The notes under the pieces were generated by a model. That model ran no database searches, was not told where the DNA came from, and saw only the letters and a list, made by a program, of their open reading frames with translations. From assembly GCA_027486335.1 (NCBI GenBank), contig JAIXPK010000001.1, positions 1 through 34,826 of the forward strand: DNA of 34,826 bases, given 5' to 3'. The position numbers were made by a program, and so were the translations under genes. Positions 9,477 through 17,931 of this stretch are shown here, one piece after another. Numbering within the stretch: the stretch's first letter is position 1; each line of letters starts with the position of its first letter. This stretch comes from Verrucomicrobiaceae bacterium. Lineage in GTDB: Bacteria; Verrucomicrobiota; Verrucomicrobiia; Verrucomicrobiales; V1-33.

Positions 9477-11747
9477 TCAGGTGGCGGAAGCGAAAGCGAG
9501 AAACTCTCTGGCGTCGACGTGCATCTCCAACTGATCATGAGGGGGGAGCTGCCCTACGGACAGCCTCTTGCCGTAGCCGACACGGCTCATCTCGATGATG
9601 GCCTTGAGCGATCGGATGCCGTGTTTGAAGCGTCCGACTCTAATGAAGGCATTGATAACCTGATCGGTGGCGGCGTCCTGGGACAGACCTGTCTTTTGTT
9701 TGAGAGCCTGCCAGAGGATGTAGGCGCGCCGCTGGAGGTAGATGCCGTCCGGGACGGAGTCGTCTTCGGGCCTGTTAATGCTGCGGATATTGAGGACCCC
9801 GCGCAGTCTGCTGATGAAGTCCGGACCCTTGGCGGTGCAGAACTGAGGGTTTCTGGCCCGCTCGTTGAATTCAGAAAACGTGTGGTTGACGCCGCCTGCG
9901 AAGACGAAAACAGCGCGTCCGAAATGAAACGTTGAGCGAGCTTCGCTGAATTCGCCATCTTCCATGGGAGCGAGGAAGTACTTCAACCACCCGAACGGTT
10001 CCCCTTCAAAGAGGGAATCGAACTCATCGAAGAAGATGAGCGGGATGGGGCCTCGCAGGCACGCGTCCCGGATCTGGTGGAAGGCGGCGATGAGGTCTGG
10101 TACCGATCGGAGTTGGGAGAGGTTGAAGGTGATGGGTCTGTCGGAGTACAGACTTCGCCCGCCGGACATCGCCTTAACCAATTCGCGCACGCCGAAAGAC
10201 TTGCCTGAACCGGGCTGTCCAAAAACCGAGATGGAAAGCGGTTTATCACGGCTCTGATCTTCGGCATAGTCCTGGAGCAATCCATTGAGGAAAAGATAGT
10301 CCTGGATTTCGAAGCGGTCGATCAGCTCAAGTTTCCCGATGCGAACGATCGGGAACTTGGATTTTTTCGGACTTATTTTGACGACCCGGATCGCTTTATC
10401 AAGATGTTCTGAAAAGTTGTCTCCCTTCGCTTCGGGCCAGCCAGCGCACGCGCTGGAGAGTCTCCAGAAGACATTCTTGGATAACGCCAAGACGGAATCT
10501 ACTGGGCACAAAATGACATCATCCACAACATCCCTCATTGTGCGCAGTTGGCCTCCGATGTCGAAGTCGGGAAGGACAATGTCTGCGGGGAACTTGCGTG
10601 CTGTGGACCGATTCTTCCGAAATTTCGCCTCATTGATATCGCCGAGGAAGAGAGAAAGTCCGGCACGGACGTATTTTCCGAACAAATCGGCTGGCTTGGC
10701 GTCATCAGCGAAGTAGCTGCGCGGCAACTGCTTGGTTCCGTCAAAATTGATTCCAAAGCCTCCGAGAAAACATGCGTGAGAAGCATAAACACCTGATTTT
10801 ACACCCTTTTTAAGGTGCAAAGCAAAATCCGACGTCGACTGAGATATTGAGCACAGGATCGATGTCATCAGGATCCAACGATAGGCAGTCATGTCACCAA
10901 GGCCTGTGGGTCGCGTGGGTGCGGGACGATTCACATGGAAACACAAGTTTGCGGTAACGCCAGTTGCTGAGAATTTGAACATACCCACGGCTGCATTGCC
11001 GATTCTAACCATCAGCCAGACGGGCGACTGCTGATCTCCTGAGAAGAAGAATTCACGGACATCGTTCCGGATCGAATCGCCCGCAAAAAAGGTTAGTAAG
11101 TCCGCGATAGTCTTTTCATATGAAGTGTCAACTTGCACGGATGCGCATTCGGCGATGCGACTGACGTCGATTTGAAAGATCCGGTGGTGAGAATTGACTT
11201 TATAAGCCCGGGCAGCTTGATTGGCGAACGATGGAAGGCAAGGCCACCAATCGAGTCCGAAGAAGATTTCGCCGCGAAAATCCGATTTGCCGAGAAAGCC
11301 GCTGAACTCCTCGCTAACTGCCAATATGTGAGATGGATCGGATGAGCTGGTCTCAGCTTTGAGCTCGGCGAGCGTCCATTTCCTGAGTTTAGCATTACCC
11401 TCTTCGGTGTCGTCATACAGATTGCTTTTGAGGACTCTAAGTACGCGGGCGCAGGGAGGGAGGTAGCCGCTTTGTTCGGGGGCGCATTCAAACGACGAGA
11501 TTTCCAGAACCCTTTGATTGGTCGAGTTCGGGTGAGGTGGCTTTCTAGCTTGATTCAGTTCGGATCCTTTGATCTGTTCCAGTAGCATTTTACGAATGAT
11601 TTCCCGTTCGCCAGGAAGCTCATCGATAAGATCCACTTCTGCGACGGGCTTGCGAACGACACGACGAATGTGCCGAACGGGAAGGAGCAGGCGAATCTTT
11701 AGCGGATCTGGCTTTCGCCTCGTGGTACGTGAAGCAGATTTAGGCAT
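9477..11747 (-). CDS. Large AAA+ ATPase with unknown N-terminal region, embedded in DISARM
   Basis: A 756-residue protein. The C-terminal third is an AAA+ ATPase: Walker A FGQPGSGKSFG (P-loop about 510-517), Walker B IFFDEFDS (about 571-578), a sensor-like strand AVFVFAGGVNHTF (about 612-624) and a probable arginine-finger segment FISRLRG (about 644-650). The wording around it (GWLKYFLAPMEDGEF) resembles AAA+ ATPases I associate with bacterial conflict systems, from memory and not checked. The first 480 residues carry no motif I recognise. The gene follows the KaiC-like ATPase with a 59-bp gap in the same direction and precedes drmA, so the three may be co-transcribed. Base composition is visibly less GC-rich than in the drm genes. 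It is not one of the canonical DISARM genes. The biochemical role is unknown. Confidence 0.8.
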   Translation of the reverse strand: MPKSASRTTRRKPDPLKIRLLLPVRHIRRVVRKPVAEVDLIDELPGEREIIRKMLLEQIKGSELNQARKPPHPNSTNQRVLEISSFECAPEQSGYLPPCARVLRVLKSNLYDDTEEGNAKLRKWTLAELKAETSSSDPSHILAVSEEFSGFLGKSDFRGEIFFGLDWWPCLPSFANQAARAYKVNSHHRIFQIDVSRIAECASVQVDTSYEKTIADLLTFFAGDSIRNDVREFFFSGDQQSPVWLMVRIGNAAVGMFKFSATGVTANLCFHVNRPAPTRPTGLGDMTAYRWILMTSILCSISQSTSDFALHLKKGVKSGVYASHACFLGGFGINFDGTKQLPRSYFADDAKPADLFGKYVRAGLSLFLGDINEAKFRKNRSTARKFPADIVLPDFDIGGQLRTMRDVVDDVILCPVDSVLALSKNVFWRLSSACAGWPEAKGDNFSEHLDKAIRVVKISPKKSKFPIVRIGKLELIDRFEIQDYLFLNGLLQDYAEDQSRDKPLSISVFGQPGSGKSFGVRELVKAMSGGRSLYSDRPITFNLSQLRSVPDLIAAFHQIRDACLRGPIPLIFFDEFDSLFEGEPFGWLKYFLAPMEDGEFSEARSTFHFGRAVFVFAGGVNHTFSEFNERARNPQFCTAKGPDFISRLRGVLNIRSINRPEDDSVPDGIYLQRRAYILWQALKQKTGLSQDAATDQVINAFIRVGRFKHGIRSLKAIIEMSRVGYGKRLSVGQLPPHDQLEMHVDAREFLAFASAT

Positions 11748-11806
11748 TTGAAATGATTAAGTAAACTGAGAGTGAGGAAAGCGGGAATAGCGCGCGAGGC
11801 GGGATT

Positions 11807-14800
11807 TCATGCTGTTTCGTTGCGAGCGATGGCGTTGAACTGTTTCCACCATTCATCAATCCGGCTGACGGAATCGGTCCATCCGGTGTTGTCGGTGATG
11901 CCGGCGGCAATGGACATAATGCTCCTGATGAGTTTGTTGACCTCTCGAGTGAACAACGCTCGATCACCGGCGATGGAAGAGCGATCCCGGCGTCGGGTGA
12001 AGGAGCGGTACGCGAGAACGTCGAACCAAGTGGCTCCGGCCAGTCCCTTTACGCTGCGGTTGCCATAATGGCGATAGAAGTCGCTTCGTGAGGGAAAGCC
12101 GGCCCCGATGACGGCGCGGCGCTTGGCGGTGCGCAGACACGTGAGTTGAGCAAGAGCATTCTTGGCGACTTCCGGGGCGGTCACAGAGTCGCGCAAGCCA
12201 ACGGACCATGAGCCCGAACACCCCCATCCGCAGCAGGTCTGGCTGGTGAGAATCCTATGGACACGGGACTTGCATTCGCCTTTCAAGAGGGAGTCATCGT
12301 GTTTTTCGAGGATTACTTGAGGTGGTGCATCGTTGGGAAACCCTGGTGGCATGAGGCCCAAGCTGACCAATCGGTCGCCAGTTTTGGATTGCTCGAAGAG
12401 CCGCGTGTTCACGTCCATCATGGTTGAGTAGAACTGTCTGCTGTAGAGGGATTCCGCTGTATCGCTCAACGTCGGATGAGAGGGAGCATACTTGGCGGCG
12501 ATCATGTACATGAGGGCTCGGACGGCGCGGTCGAAATACTCAGGGGTGACAGCGGTCGCGTTTGTGCCGACAATATCCTCTCCACTGCCGAATGCCCAGC
12601 AGAGCTCGAAAAAGAAGGCGACATTGGTTTCCGCTGTCTGACTGTCCCATGCGATCCCGTATTGGAATGGCCTCTTTATGTCTTCGCCCTCTTGGGTAAA
12701 GGGGAAATGCTTTTCGAATAACGAAAACAAGGTTAAACCTTTGGATTGCCTCCTCGTTCTATTCTGTTTGAAGGGTCCATGCTTCAGGTCATCTGAGGTG
12801 CACCACGCAGGGAGGAATCGTTCCTGGAACACAGCGAAATTTCCCGCATCATCTTTAGAGACAAAAGGCCATGGATCGAAGGATTCTTTCTCCTCGGCGG
12901 GTTTCGCGGAATCCACAGATTCCGTTTTGATTGGATTATCGGGTAGAGATTTGAGAAAGCGAGTATGGACGCACAGATTTCCATAGTCGAAGTACAGAGG
13001 GAGGGCAAAAACCTGTGGTTGCTTTGGTTTGGGACGAGGTCTTGTGACCTTATCACGTTCATAGGGAAGGAAGTCATTGATATCGGGCACGAGGCGGTCT
13101 GGAAGGTTCCAGCTGCCATGGGGCATCAACTCTGTAAGGCCAATACTTGTCGTTGTCGGACCTGCGACCTTCCATGCGATCCACCATTCATCGAGCTGGG
13201 TCAGGTGTGCATGAGCCGAGGATGAAGCCTGGGGTCTGCGACTGGTTGAATGGGTGGTGTTGATCTCCGGGCGGGAGAAGAACCGGGGTTCCACTTCGCA
13301 AGACAAGACGTCGGAGAGCGAGTCAGCGGTTTCGAAATTGAAGTCGGATTCGTATTTGTTCTCGTTGAGAAGTTCGAGGGTGAGTTTCGATTTTGAATTG
13401 CGGTCAATGATCCGGCACGGCTGGTCGAGGTTGACGGGGAATTCAAGGGCACGAATGGAACGGTCGTGATTGGGGTCGTGCGATTTCAGGATCTGGATGA
13501 GGACCTTTGATTGGTCATCCTCATCGTTGCGGAGGTGGATGATGTTGTCGGCAGGGAGGCGATAGACTTCTGAAGCGATGGAATGGCGCTCGAAGGGAAC
13601 CTCATAGGTGAGGATCATGGTGACATTGCGTCCCGGTTTTTCGTGGATGATCTGAATCAGTGCATCGAGCATTCTCGGGAATGCCTGGGCGGTGGTTGTG
13701 GTGCTAAGGTTAGAGACACCATCGATGACGATGCGGATGCTTCTGTTGGAAGAGGCCCCCTTTTTTTTCGGCGATGGTTCTGCTTCCGGCGTTTTCGGTG
13801 GTAATTGTTTGGCGATCCATTCACGGACCTCCATGAGGAGGAGGTTGAAATGGAGGCCGGAGCGCCCGCGGTGGATGCAATCGATTCCAGCATGGAGAAG
13901 GTTTCCTTCATCATCGTGAGGCAGAGCTGGTTCGAGATCGTTCTCGAAGCAGACGAGGAGCGTAGCGTTTGGCGGAGTTGGTTCGGGAGGCGATACGGCG
14001 TCTGTCGAGCCGACGACTGTCGAGTTGGAGAGAGCGATGCGGAGGGCGAGGGAGGTGATGGCGGTACCCGCCGAGCCGGTAATGATGGTGACGGATCCGG
14101 ATGGCAGGCAGGCATCGCGATGTTCCTGATGCTGCCTCGAATCATCATGAAACCAGTAGTCCCTACTGCCCGTGAGCATTTCCGCGAGGCCGGTTACACC
14201 ACAGGGTTGTTTTGTGGGGGTGCGGGTGCGGATGAGCGGTTCGGTGCGAGACCAGATATAGGGACGGGAGCAAATGACGATGGTGCACCAAGACGAGGGG
14301 ATTGACACTTCAACCCGCTCGAGGGTTTTCTTGATTTTTTCTTTGAGGACATTCGATCGGAATACTCGGTCGAGTGAATCTTTGGTAACGATGATCCACG
14401 TGTGGACGCCCATCATGAGATTGACGCCGATGGATTTGAGGACTTCGAGAGTCCTGAGGCGGGTGCCCATGGACAGGGATTTGACTCCGAGTCTGAAGAC
14501 GAAGTTGCAGAGGTAGGATTCGATTCCGAGGGGAGTGGTGGAGTGGAGGGGTTCCTCGGCGACGAGGATGAGGAGGTGCAATTCCGAGTCTTTGCGGGTC
14601 GAATGAGAATGGAAGGCTTTATGGATGCGGTGGATCAGTTCATGCGTTTGCCGCCGAGTTTCGCCGGGGTTGGGGCAGTCTTTGAAGAGGGCGGTGATGC
14701 TGTCGATGATGACGTAGGCGTACTGGCCGGGTTCTGGTCTGGGGCGGTGGCGGATCTCGCGAATGACGGCATTGACGGTGTCCTCGGAGGAGCGGACTGG

Positions 14801-15175
14801 GCGTTCCAGTTCGACAGGGGGATTGATGACGTGGAGGCCGGATGTTGCAGGGCCTGTGGAACGGGCGAAGAGTTGATCGTCATTTGTGAACCATCCAAAA
14901 GGGGCGTACATTTGCTCCAAGCGTTCTCTGGAGAGTTCGGTGCTGATGAAATAGGCGATGTTGTTTTTGGGGTCTGAACGGAGCATGGAACGGACGAGGG
15001 CCAGTGCCATGGTGGTTTTCCCGGAACCGGGGGGGCCGCTGATGACGAGCGAAGATTCGGCGGGGAAGATTGGTTTTAAGCTGTGCTGATTCTGAGAGGA
15101 GCGGAAGATGTCACTGATGCCGACAATCTGGGCAGGCGGACATTGTGGAACTGTAGAGTCGGCAGGATTAGACAT
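11807..15175 (-). CDS. Giant tandem KaiC/RecA-like ATPase, embedded in DISARM
   Basis: A 1122-residue protein with two RecA/KaiC-type domains and a long unknown C-terminal part. Domain 1 has an intact P-loop GPPGSGKTT (47-55), Walker B YAYVIIDS (152-159) and the KaiC-like strand series RTLEVLKSIG...HTWIIV (about 241-263). Domain 2 starts around residue 360; its P-loop GSAGTAIT (367-374) lacks the conserved lysine, while a Walker B-like RIVIDGVSNL (481-490) remains, so it probably binds or hydrolyses nucleotide poorly. Residues from about 560 to 1122 match nothing I know. KaiC-family proteins are hexameric ATPases used in clocks, signalling and chromosome-related tasks; here a sensory or regulatory role is only inference. 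It is the first gene of a probable unit with the AAA+ gene and drmA-C. Confidence 0.82.
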   Translation of the reverse strand: MSNPADSTVPQCPPAQIVGISDIFRSSQNQHSLKPIFPAESSLVISGPPGSGKTTMALALVRSMLRSDPKNNIAYFISTELSRERLEQMYAPFGWFTNDDQLFARSTGPATSGLHVINPPVELERPVRSSEDTVNAVIREIRHRPRPEPGQYAYVIIDSITALFKDCPNPGETRRQTHELIHRIHKAFHSHSTRKDSELHLLILVAEEPLHSTTPLGIESYLCNFVFRLGVKSLSMGTRLRTLEVLKSIGVNLMMGVHTWIIVTKDSLDRVFRSNVLKEKIKKTLERVEVSIPSSWCTIVICSRPYIWSRTEPLIRTRTPTKQPCGVTGLAEMLTGSRDYWFHDDSRQHQEHRDACLPSGSVTIITGSAGTAITSLALRIALSNSTVVGSTDAVSPPEPTPPNATLLVCFENDLEPALPHDDEGNLLHAGIDCIHRGRSGLHFNLLLMEVREWIAKQLPPKTPEAEPSPKKKGASSNRSIRIVIDGVSNLSTTTTAQAFPRMLDALIQIIHEKPGRNVTMILTYEVPFERHSIASEVYRLPADNIIHLRNDEDDQSKVLIQILKSHDPNHDRSIRALEFPVNLDQPCRIIDRNSKSKLTLELLNENKYESDFNFETADSLSDVLSCEVEPRFFSRPEINTTHSTSRRPQASSSAHAHLTQLDEWWIAWKVAGPTTTSIGLTELMPHGSWNLPDRLVPDINDFLPYERDKVTRPRPKPKQPQVFALPLYFDYGNLCVHTRFLKSLPDNPIKTESVDSAKPAEEKESFDPWPFVSKDDAGNFAVFQERFLPAWCTSDDLKHGPFKQNRTRRQSKGLTLFSLFEKHFPFTQEGEDIKRPFQYGIAWDSQTAETNVAFFFELCWAFGSGEDIVGTNATAVTPEYFDRAVRALMYMIAAKYAPSHPTLSDTAESLYSRQFYSTMMDVNTRLFEQSKTGDRLVSLGLMPPGFPNDAPPQVILEKHDDSLLKGECKSRVHRILTSQTCCGWGCSGSWSVGLRDSVTAPEVAKNALAQLTCLRTAKRRAVIGAGFPSRSDFYRHYGNRSVKGLAGATWFDVLAYRSFTRRRDRSSIAGDRALFTREVNKLIRSIMSIAAGITDNTGWTDSVSRIDEWWKQFNAIARNETA

Positions 15176-15274
15176 TGCGGGTAGTTAGGGGTCCGGCTTT
15201 AGGTTTGACGTGGAGTGGGAGGCGTGGGGAACTCCTCGGGGGTTGCTGTTGAGAGTTTTGGTTTTCCTGCGGGT

Positions 15275-15370
15275 TCAGACATTGGTGGGCAACTGGCTGA
15301 AGCCGGTGACGAGCAGGAAGCGGAGCTCGAGACGCTCAAAATCAGGGGTGGTGGATAGTCGCTGATTCAT
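15275..15370 (-). CDS. Candidate 31-codon small ORF in the leader of the KaiC-like gene
   Basis: ATG at 15370, TGA at 15277-15275. The encoded peptide begins MNQRLSTTPDFERLEL and ends with a hydrophobic FLLVTGFSQLPTNV-type tail, and the second half has high third-position GC like real genes here. The start lies about 10 bp downstream of a candidate -10 box, so a leaderless or very short-leader transcript is possible. It could be a leader peptide, a small protein, or the 3' remnant of a lost gene. No family is recognised and chance is not excluded. Confidence 0.25.
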   Translation of the reverse strand: MNQRLSTTPDFERLELRFLLVTGFSQLPTNV

Positions 15371-15379
15371 TGACTATCT

Positions 15380-15408
15380 GTTAAAGTGGAAACTCCGCTG
15401 CCCGACAA
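15380..15408 (-). promoter_or_regulatory. Candidate sigma-70-type promoter for the KaiC-like / AAA+ / drmA unit
   Basis: On the - strand, TTGTCG (15408-15403) and TTTAAC (15385-15380) are separated by 17 nt. Each matches the sigma-70 consensus hexamers at 4 of 6 positions. It would fire toward the KaiC-like gene, leaving a leader of roughly 200 nt. This is pattern matching only. Confidence 0.3.
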
Positions 15409-15833
15409 TTAAATTCGTTGGGTTTACGCGTAGACGTACGGTGATGGGTTGGGAGCGGTGAGGGAGGCGCGGTCAGGCATGTGTGATTTGGTGGCGGCTT
15501 GGTGTGGTTTGCTAACCGACTGAGTCATAGGGTGGTGGTGTTGGGTGATTCGTGGCGGAATGTTGATCCAGCGCGCATTGTGAGGAATTTGGACGCTCTT
15601 GATTTTTGGGATGGAGCGAGCGTTGGGAATAGTTTCTGGGGTGCTTTGGAGCTCGGGTGAGGCGGCCGGTTGAAGTTGGGGAGAGGGTGAGGAAGCGAAG
15701 GTGGCGGTGTGGATGAGGTGGGGGGGAGGGATTTCTTGCCTAGTGGATGGAGGTGCGATCCTCGGGGGGGTGATTTGGGGATTGCGGAGAGGGCGGTCTG
15801 ATTCATGATTCGGGGTGAGAGTGATCCCAAGAG

Positions 15834-16193
15834 ATGACGAATGACCCGACAACATCGGGAGACGGTGCGGATGAGGATCTGGCCGCGGATCCCGTCTACG
15901 AACCGAATCCCAAGCACAAGGAGCCCTGGCAGCCGGGCCGGAAGGGATCGCTCTGTCCGAAAGACCTGTCGCTGCTGGGGGCCGCACGGCTGCTTAAGGC
16001 GAGCCATGAAGACGGGCGGTCACGTTGGGCTACTGCAAACGGGCGTGCCTTCCGGGCAAAGGAACATGCTGCGGGAAAGTGGCACGGGTGGCCGGTCGGT
16101 TGGGTTGAAGTCCCCGCAGGCCTCCGGAACCGGTGGGTTCGTGAGCGTGCCGTGAGTAACCGGGACTTGGGCAGATTCTGGAGTGCGACATGA
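15834..16193 (+). CDS. Small conserved hypothetical protein paired with a metallopeptidase
   Basis: A 119-residue protein with no known enzymatic motif and no helix-turn-helix that I can see. Two segments look like conserved cores: NPKHKEPWQPGRKGSLCP (about residues 25-42) and GKWHGWPVGWVEVP (about 81-94), rich in Trp, Gly and Pro. I have an impression of having seen similar small proteins beside defence-type genes, but cannot name a family. Its stop overlaps the next ATG as ATGA, so it is translationally coupled to the ImmA/IrrE-like gene, suggesting the two products act together as partner, substrate or antitoxin-like inhibitor. ATG 15834 is the natural start. The pair points opposite to the surrounding DISARM genes. 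Confidence 0.7.
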   Translation: MTNDPTTSGDGADEDLAADPVYEPNPKHKEPWQPGRKGSLCPKDLSLLGAARLLKASHEDGRSRWATANGRAFRAKEHAAGKWHGWPVGWVEVPAGLRNRWVRERAVSNRDLGRFWSAT

Positions 16194-17791
16194 ACCACGT
16201 TGGCTCAAGTTCTCTGTGTTACGGGGATCGCGACCGGTTCATGATGGAACTGAGTTTCGGGCCGGATCCTGTTCCGGATCGGTCCACTCCGGAGGAAGCG
16301 GCGTCGTGGGGTGCCCTGCGGATCTGGGTCGGGGGCTACAACCTTTGTACGCACTACGAGGATGGTGAACTCCGGGATAGCGTGCACTGGAACTGGTGGG
16401 CATTGCTGCACTGGCTGGCGGACAACTGGGACCCGCTGTTTCACGAGCAGGCGCTGCCTTTGAAGAACGCAGCGGAGTGGGCTGCGGCGGGGATCATGGC
16501 GATCAATCACCCGAGAACATTCTACGGGCCGCGCGGGTGGGATGAAGAGGGGGAGATGGAGGCCGATGCCTGGTTCCGGAGGCACTGCGTCTGGGCTTGC
16601 CGTGAGGGAGGCCTGCTGCCGAATCTGGCGTTCCGGCGTTTTTATGATGAAGAAGAGATTTCGTGGACGCATCACCGCCCTCCGGGGGCACCTGAGCACT
16701 ACCGATTCCATGCCAATGATGGCGGGGTGAGACTGCCGGTTGCCGAGGTTGCCGAACCGCTGCACCAGTTTCTCCTTCATGCCGCGAATTTCGTGTGTCA
16801 GCGTGCCGAAACGATTGCGGCGGCGAGCCTTGCGGAGCGGGTGGCGGGCCTGCGGACGGCAGGGGCCTGGGAACGTCGGCTCGGGATGCTCGCCGGGTTT
16901 GGTAGTCGGACGGCGGAATATGGAACACGGTTCCGGGAGAATCTCGCCAAGAGGGTGAATTGTCTGATCGGGAAGGTCTGGGAGAGTTTCTTTCCGGAAG
17001 CGAAGGAGGGACTCTTTGTCGGCGGGCATTGTCAGGGAGCGATCCTCTTTGGTTCGATTGCGCCTGTGCTTACCGGCGAGGACCGATTGGAACTCGCAGC
17101 TGCGATGATGCAGCACGATAAACCGGTGGCTGATGCCGGCAAGCTGATGGAGTTGGTCAGCGAACTGACTCCTCTGGAATCCGACGATGGATTGCAGCCA
17201 TGGGATCAGGGATATCAACTGGCGGAGGAATGGCTTGAGGTCGCTGGCGTAGACGAGCGGAATCCATTGGATATGGATCGCCATCTTGCCGAGCTGGGCG
17301 TTTCAGTCCTATCTGTTCGGCTTTCGGACCGCAATACGTCCGGAGCGGCGATTCTGCTTGAAGGGCGGGCGCCTTTGATCCTGCTGAACGGCAATTGTGC
17401 AAAGCACGGCCCTGACGGGGAGCATCCTTACCGGAGCGGAATCCGCTTCACTCTCGCGCACGAACTTTGTCACCTTCTAGTGGACCGGACCGCAGGGGCA
17501 GATCTTGCGCTGGTGTCTGGGCCGTGGGCACCCATTGCGATTGAGAAGCGGGCCAACGCGTTTGCCGCGGCGCTCCTGATGCCAGATCACCTTCTAAGAG
17601 AGGCGTTCAAGAGCATCGACAACGACGGCCGCCGATTCGATTTTGACGACCTCCTCGTAATCGCCAAGCGGCTCGACGTTAGCCTCGACGCACTGAGCCA
17701 GCACCTCTGCAACCGCGGCTACATCGGAACCGAGGAGCGAGACGCCCTGCGATCCCGGCTCGCAAATGCACCCGGTGCCAGACTGGGTTGA
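16190..17791 (+). CDS. ImmA/IrrE-type zinc metallopeptidase with long unknown N-terminal domain
   Basis: A 533-residue protein whose C-terminal 200 residues form an ImmA/IrrE-like (COG2856) gluzincin-type peptidase. The zinc motif is HELCH (His424, Glu425, His428), with the likely third ligand Glu452 in EKRANAFAAALLMP, the usual context of this family. ImmA cleaves the ICE repressor ImmR in Bacillus, and IrrE/PprI cleaves DdrO in Deinococcus, so family members often release repression after stress. Here the usual XRE-type repressor partner is not next to it; instead a 119-residue non-HTH protein is coupled upstream. The first 330 or so residues (Trp-rich, many acidic residues) are not recognised and are much longer than in typical ImmA. 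It converges with the DUF2971 gene, 140 bp apart. Confidence 0.85.
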   Translation: MNHVGSSSLCYGDRDRFMMELSFGPDPVPDRSTPEEAASWGALRIWVGGYNLCTHYEDGELRDSVHWNWWALLHWLADNWDPLFHEQALPLKNAAEWAAAGIMAINHPRTFYGPRGWDEEGEMEADAWFRRHCVWACREGGLLPNLAFRRFYDEEEISWTHHRPPGAPEHYRFHANDGGVRLPVAEVAEPLHQFLLHAANFVCQRAETIAAASLAERVAGLRTAGAWERRLGMLAGFGSRTAEYGTRFRENLAKRVNCLIGKVWESFFPEAKEGLFVGGHCQGAILFGSIAPVLTGEDRLELAAAMMQHDKPVADAGKLMELVSELTPLESDDGLQPWDQGYQLAEEWLEVAGVDERNPLDMDRHLAELGVSVLSVRLSDRNTSGAAILLEGRAPLILLNGNCAKHGPDGEHPYRSGIRFTLAHELCHLLVDRTAGADLALVSGPWAPIAIEKRANAFAAALLMPDHLLREAFKSIDNDGRRFDFDDLLVIAKRLDVSLDALSQHLCNRGYIGTEERDALRSRLANAPGARLG

Positions 17792-17931
17792 TGATTTGCT
17801 TTGTGCTAGCTGCACCGCTCAGGCATCATCGGCGGTCAGTCATCGATGAGACCGATCAAAGCAGCGGTGGGTGGATGCGGAGATAACCATTATCGACGAC
17901 TATGTGTCATCTGGAAAATCACTGGGCTTTC

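Larger units (their letters stand above)
15176..15833. other. 658-bp divergent intergenic region
   Basis: Separates the KaiC-like gene (-) from the small protein/metallopeptidase pair (+), so it should hold both promoters. The left part contains a candidate - strand promoter and a 31-codon frame, listed separately. The right part (15480-15830) is G-rich on the + strand. It contains a short + frame ending at about 15662 with protein-like wording (for example RNVDPARIVRNLDALDFWDG) that may be a decayed fragment. No clear operator, repeat or RNA structure is seen. Confidence 0.5.

Noticed and set aside
15480..15662. Short + frame with protein-like wording in the divergent region
   Set aside because: No convincing start codon or ribosome site and under 60 codons; perhaps a decayed fragment, so not listed as a gene.
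16205..17284. - strand open frame of 359 codons opposite the metallopeptidase
   Set aside because: Arg/Pro-rich antisense frame with no motif; the + strand gene has a full zinc-peptidase signature.
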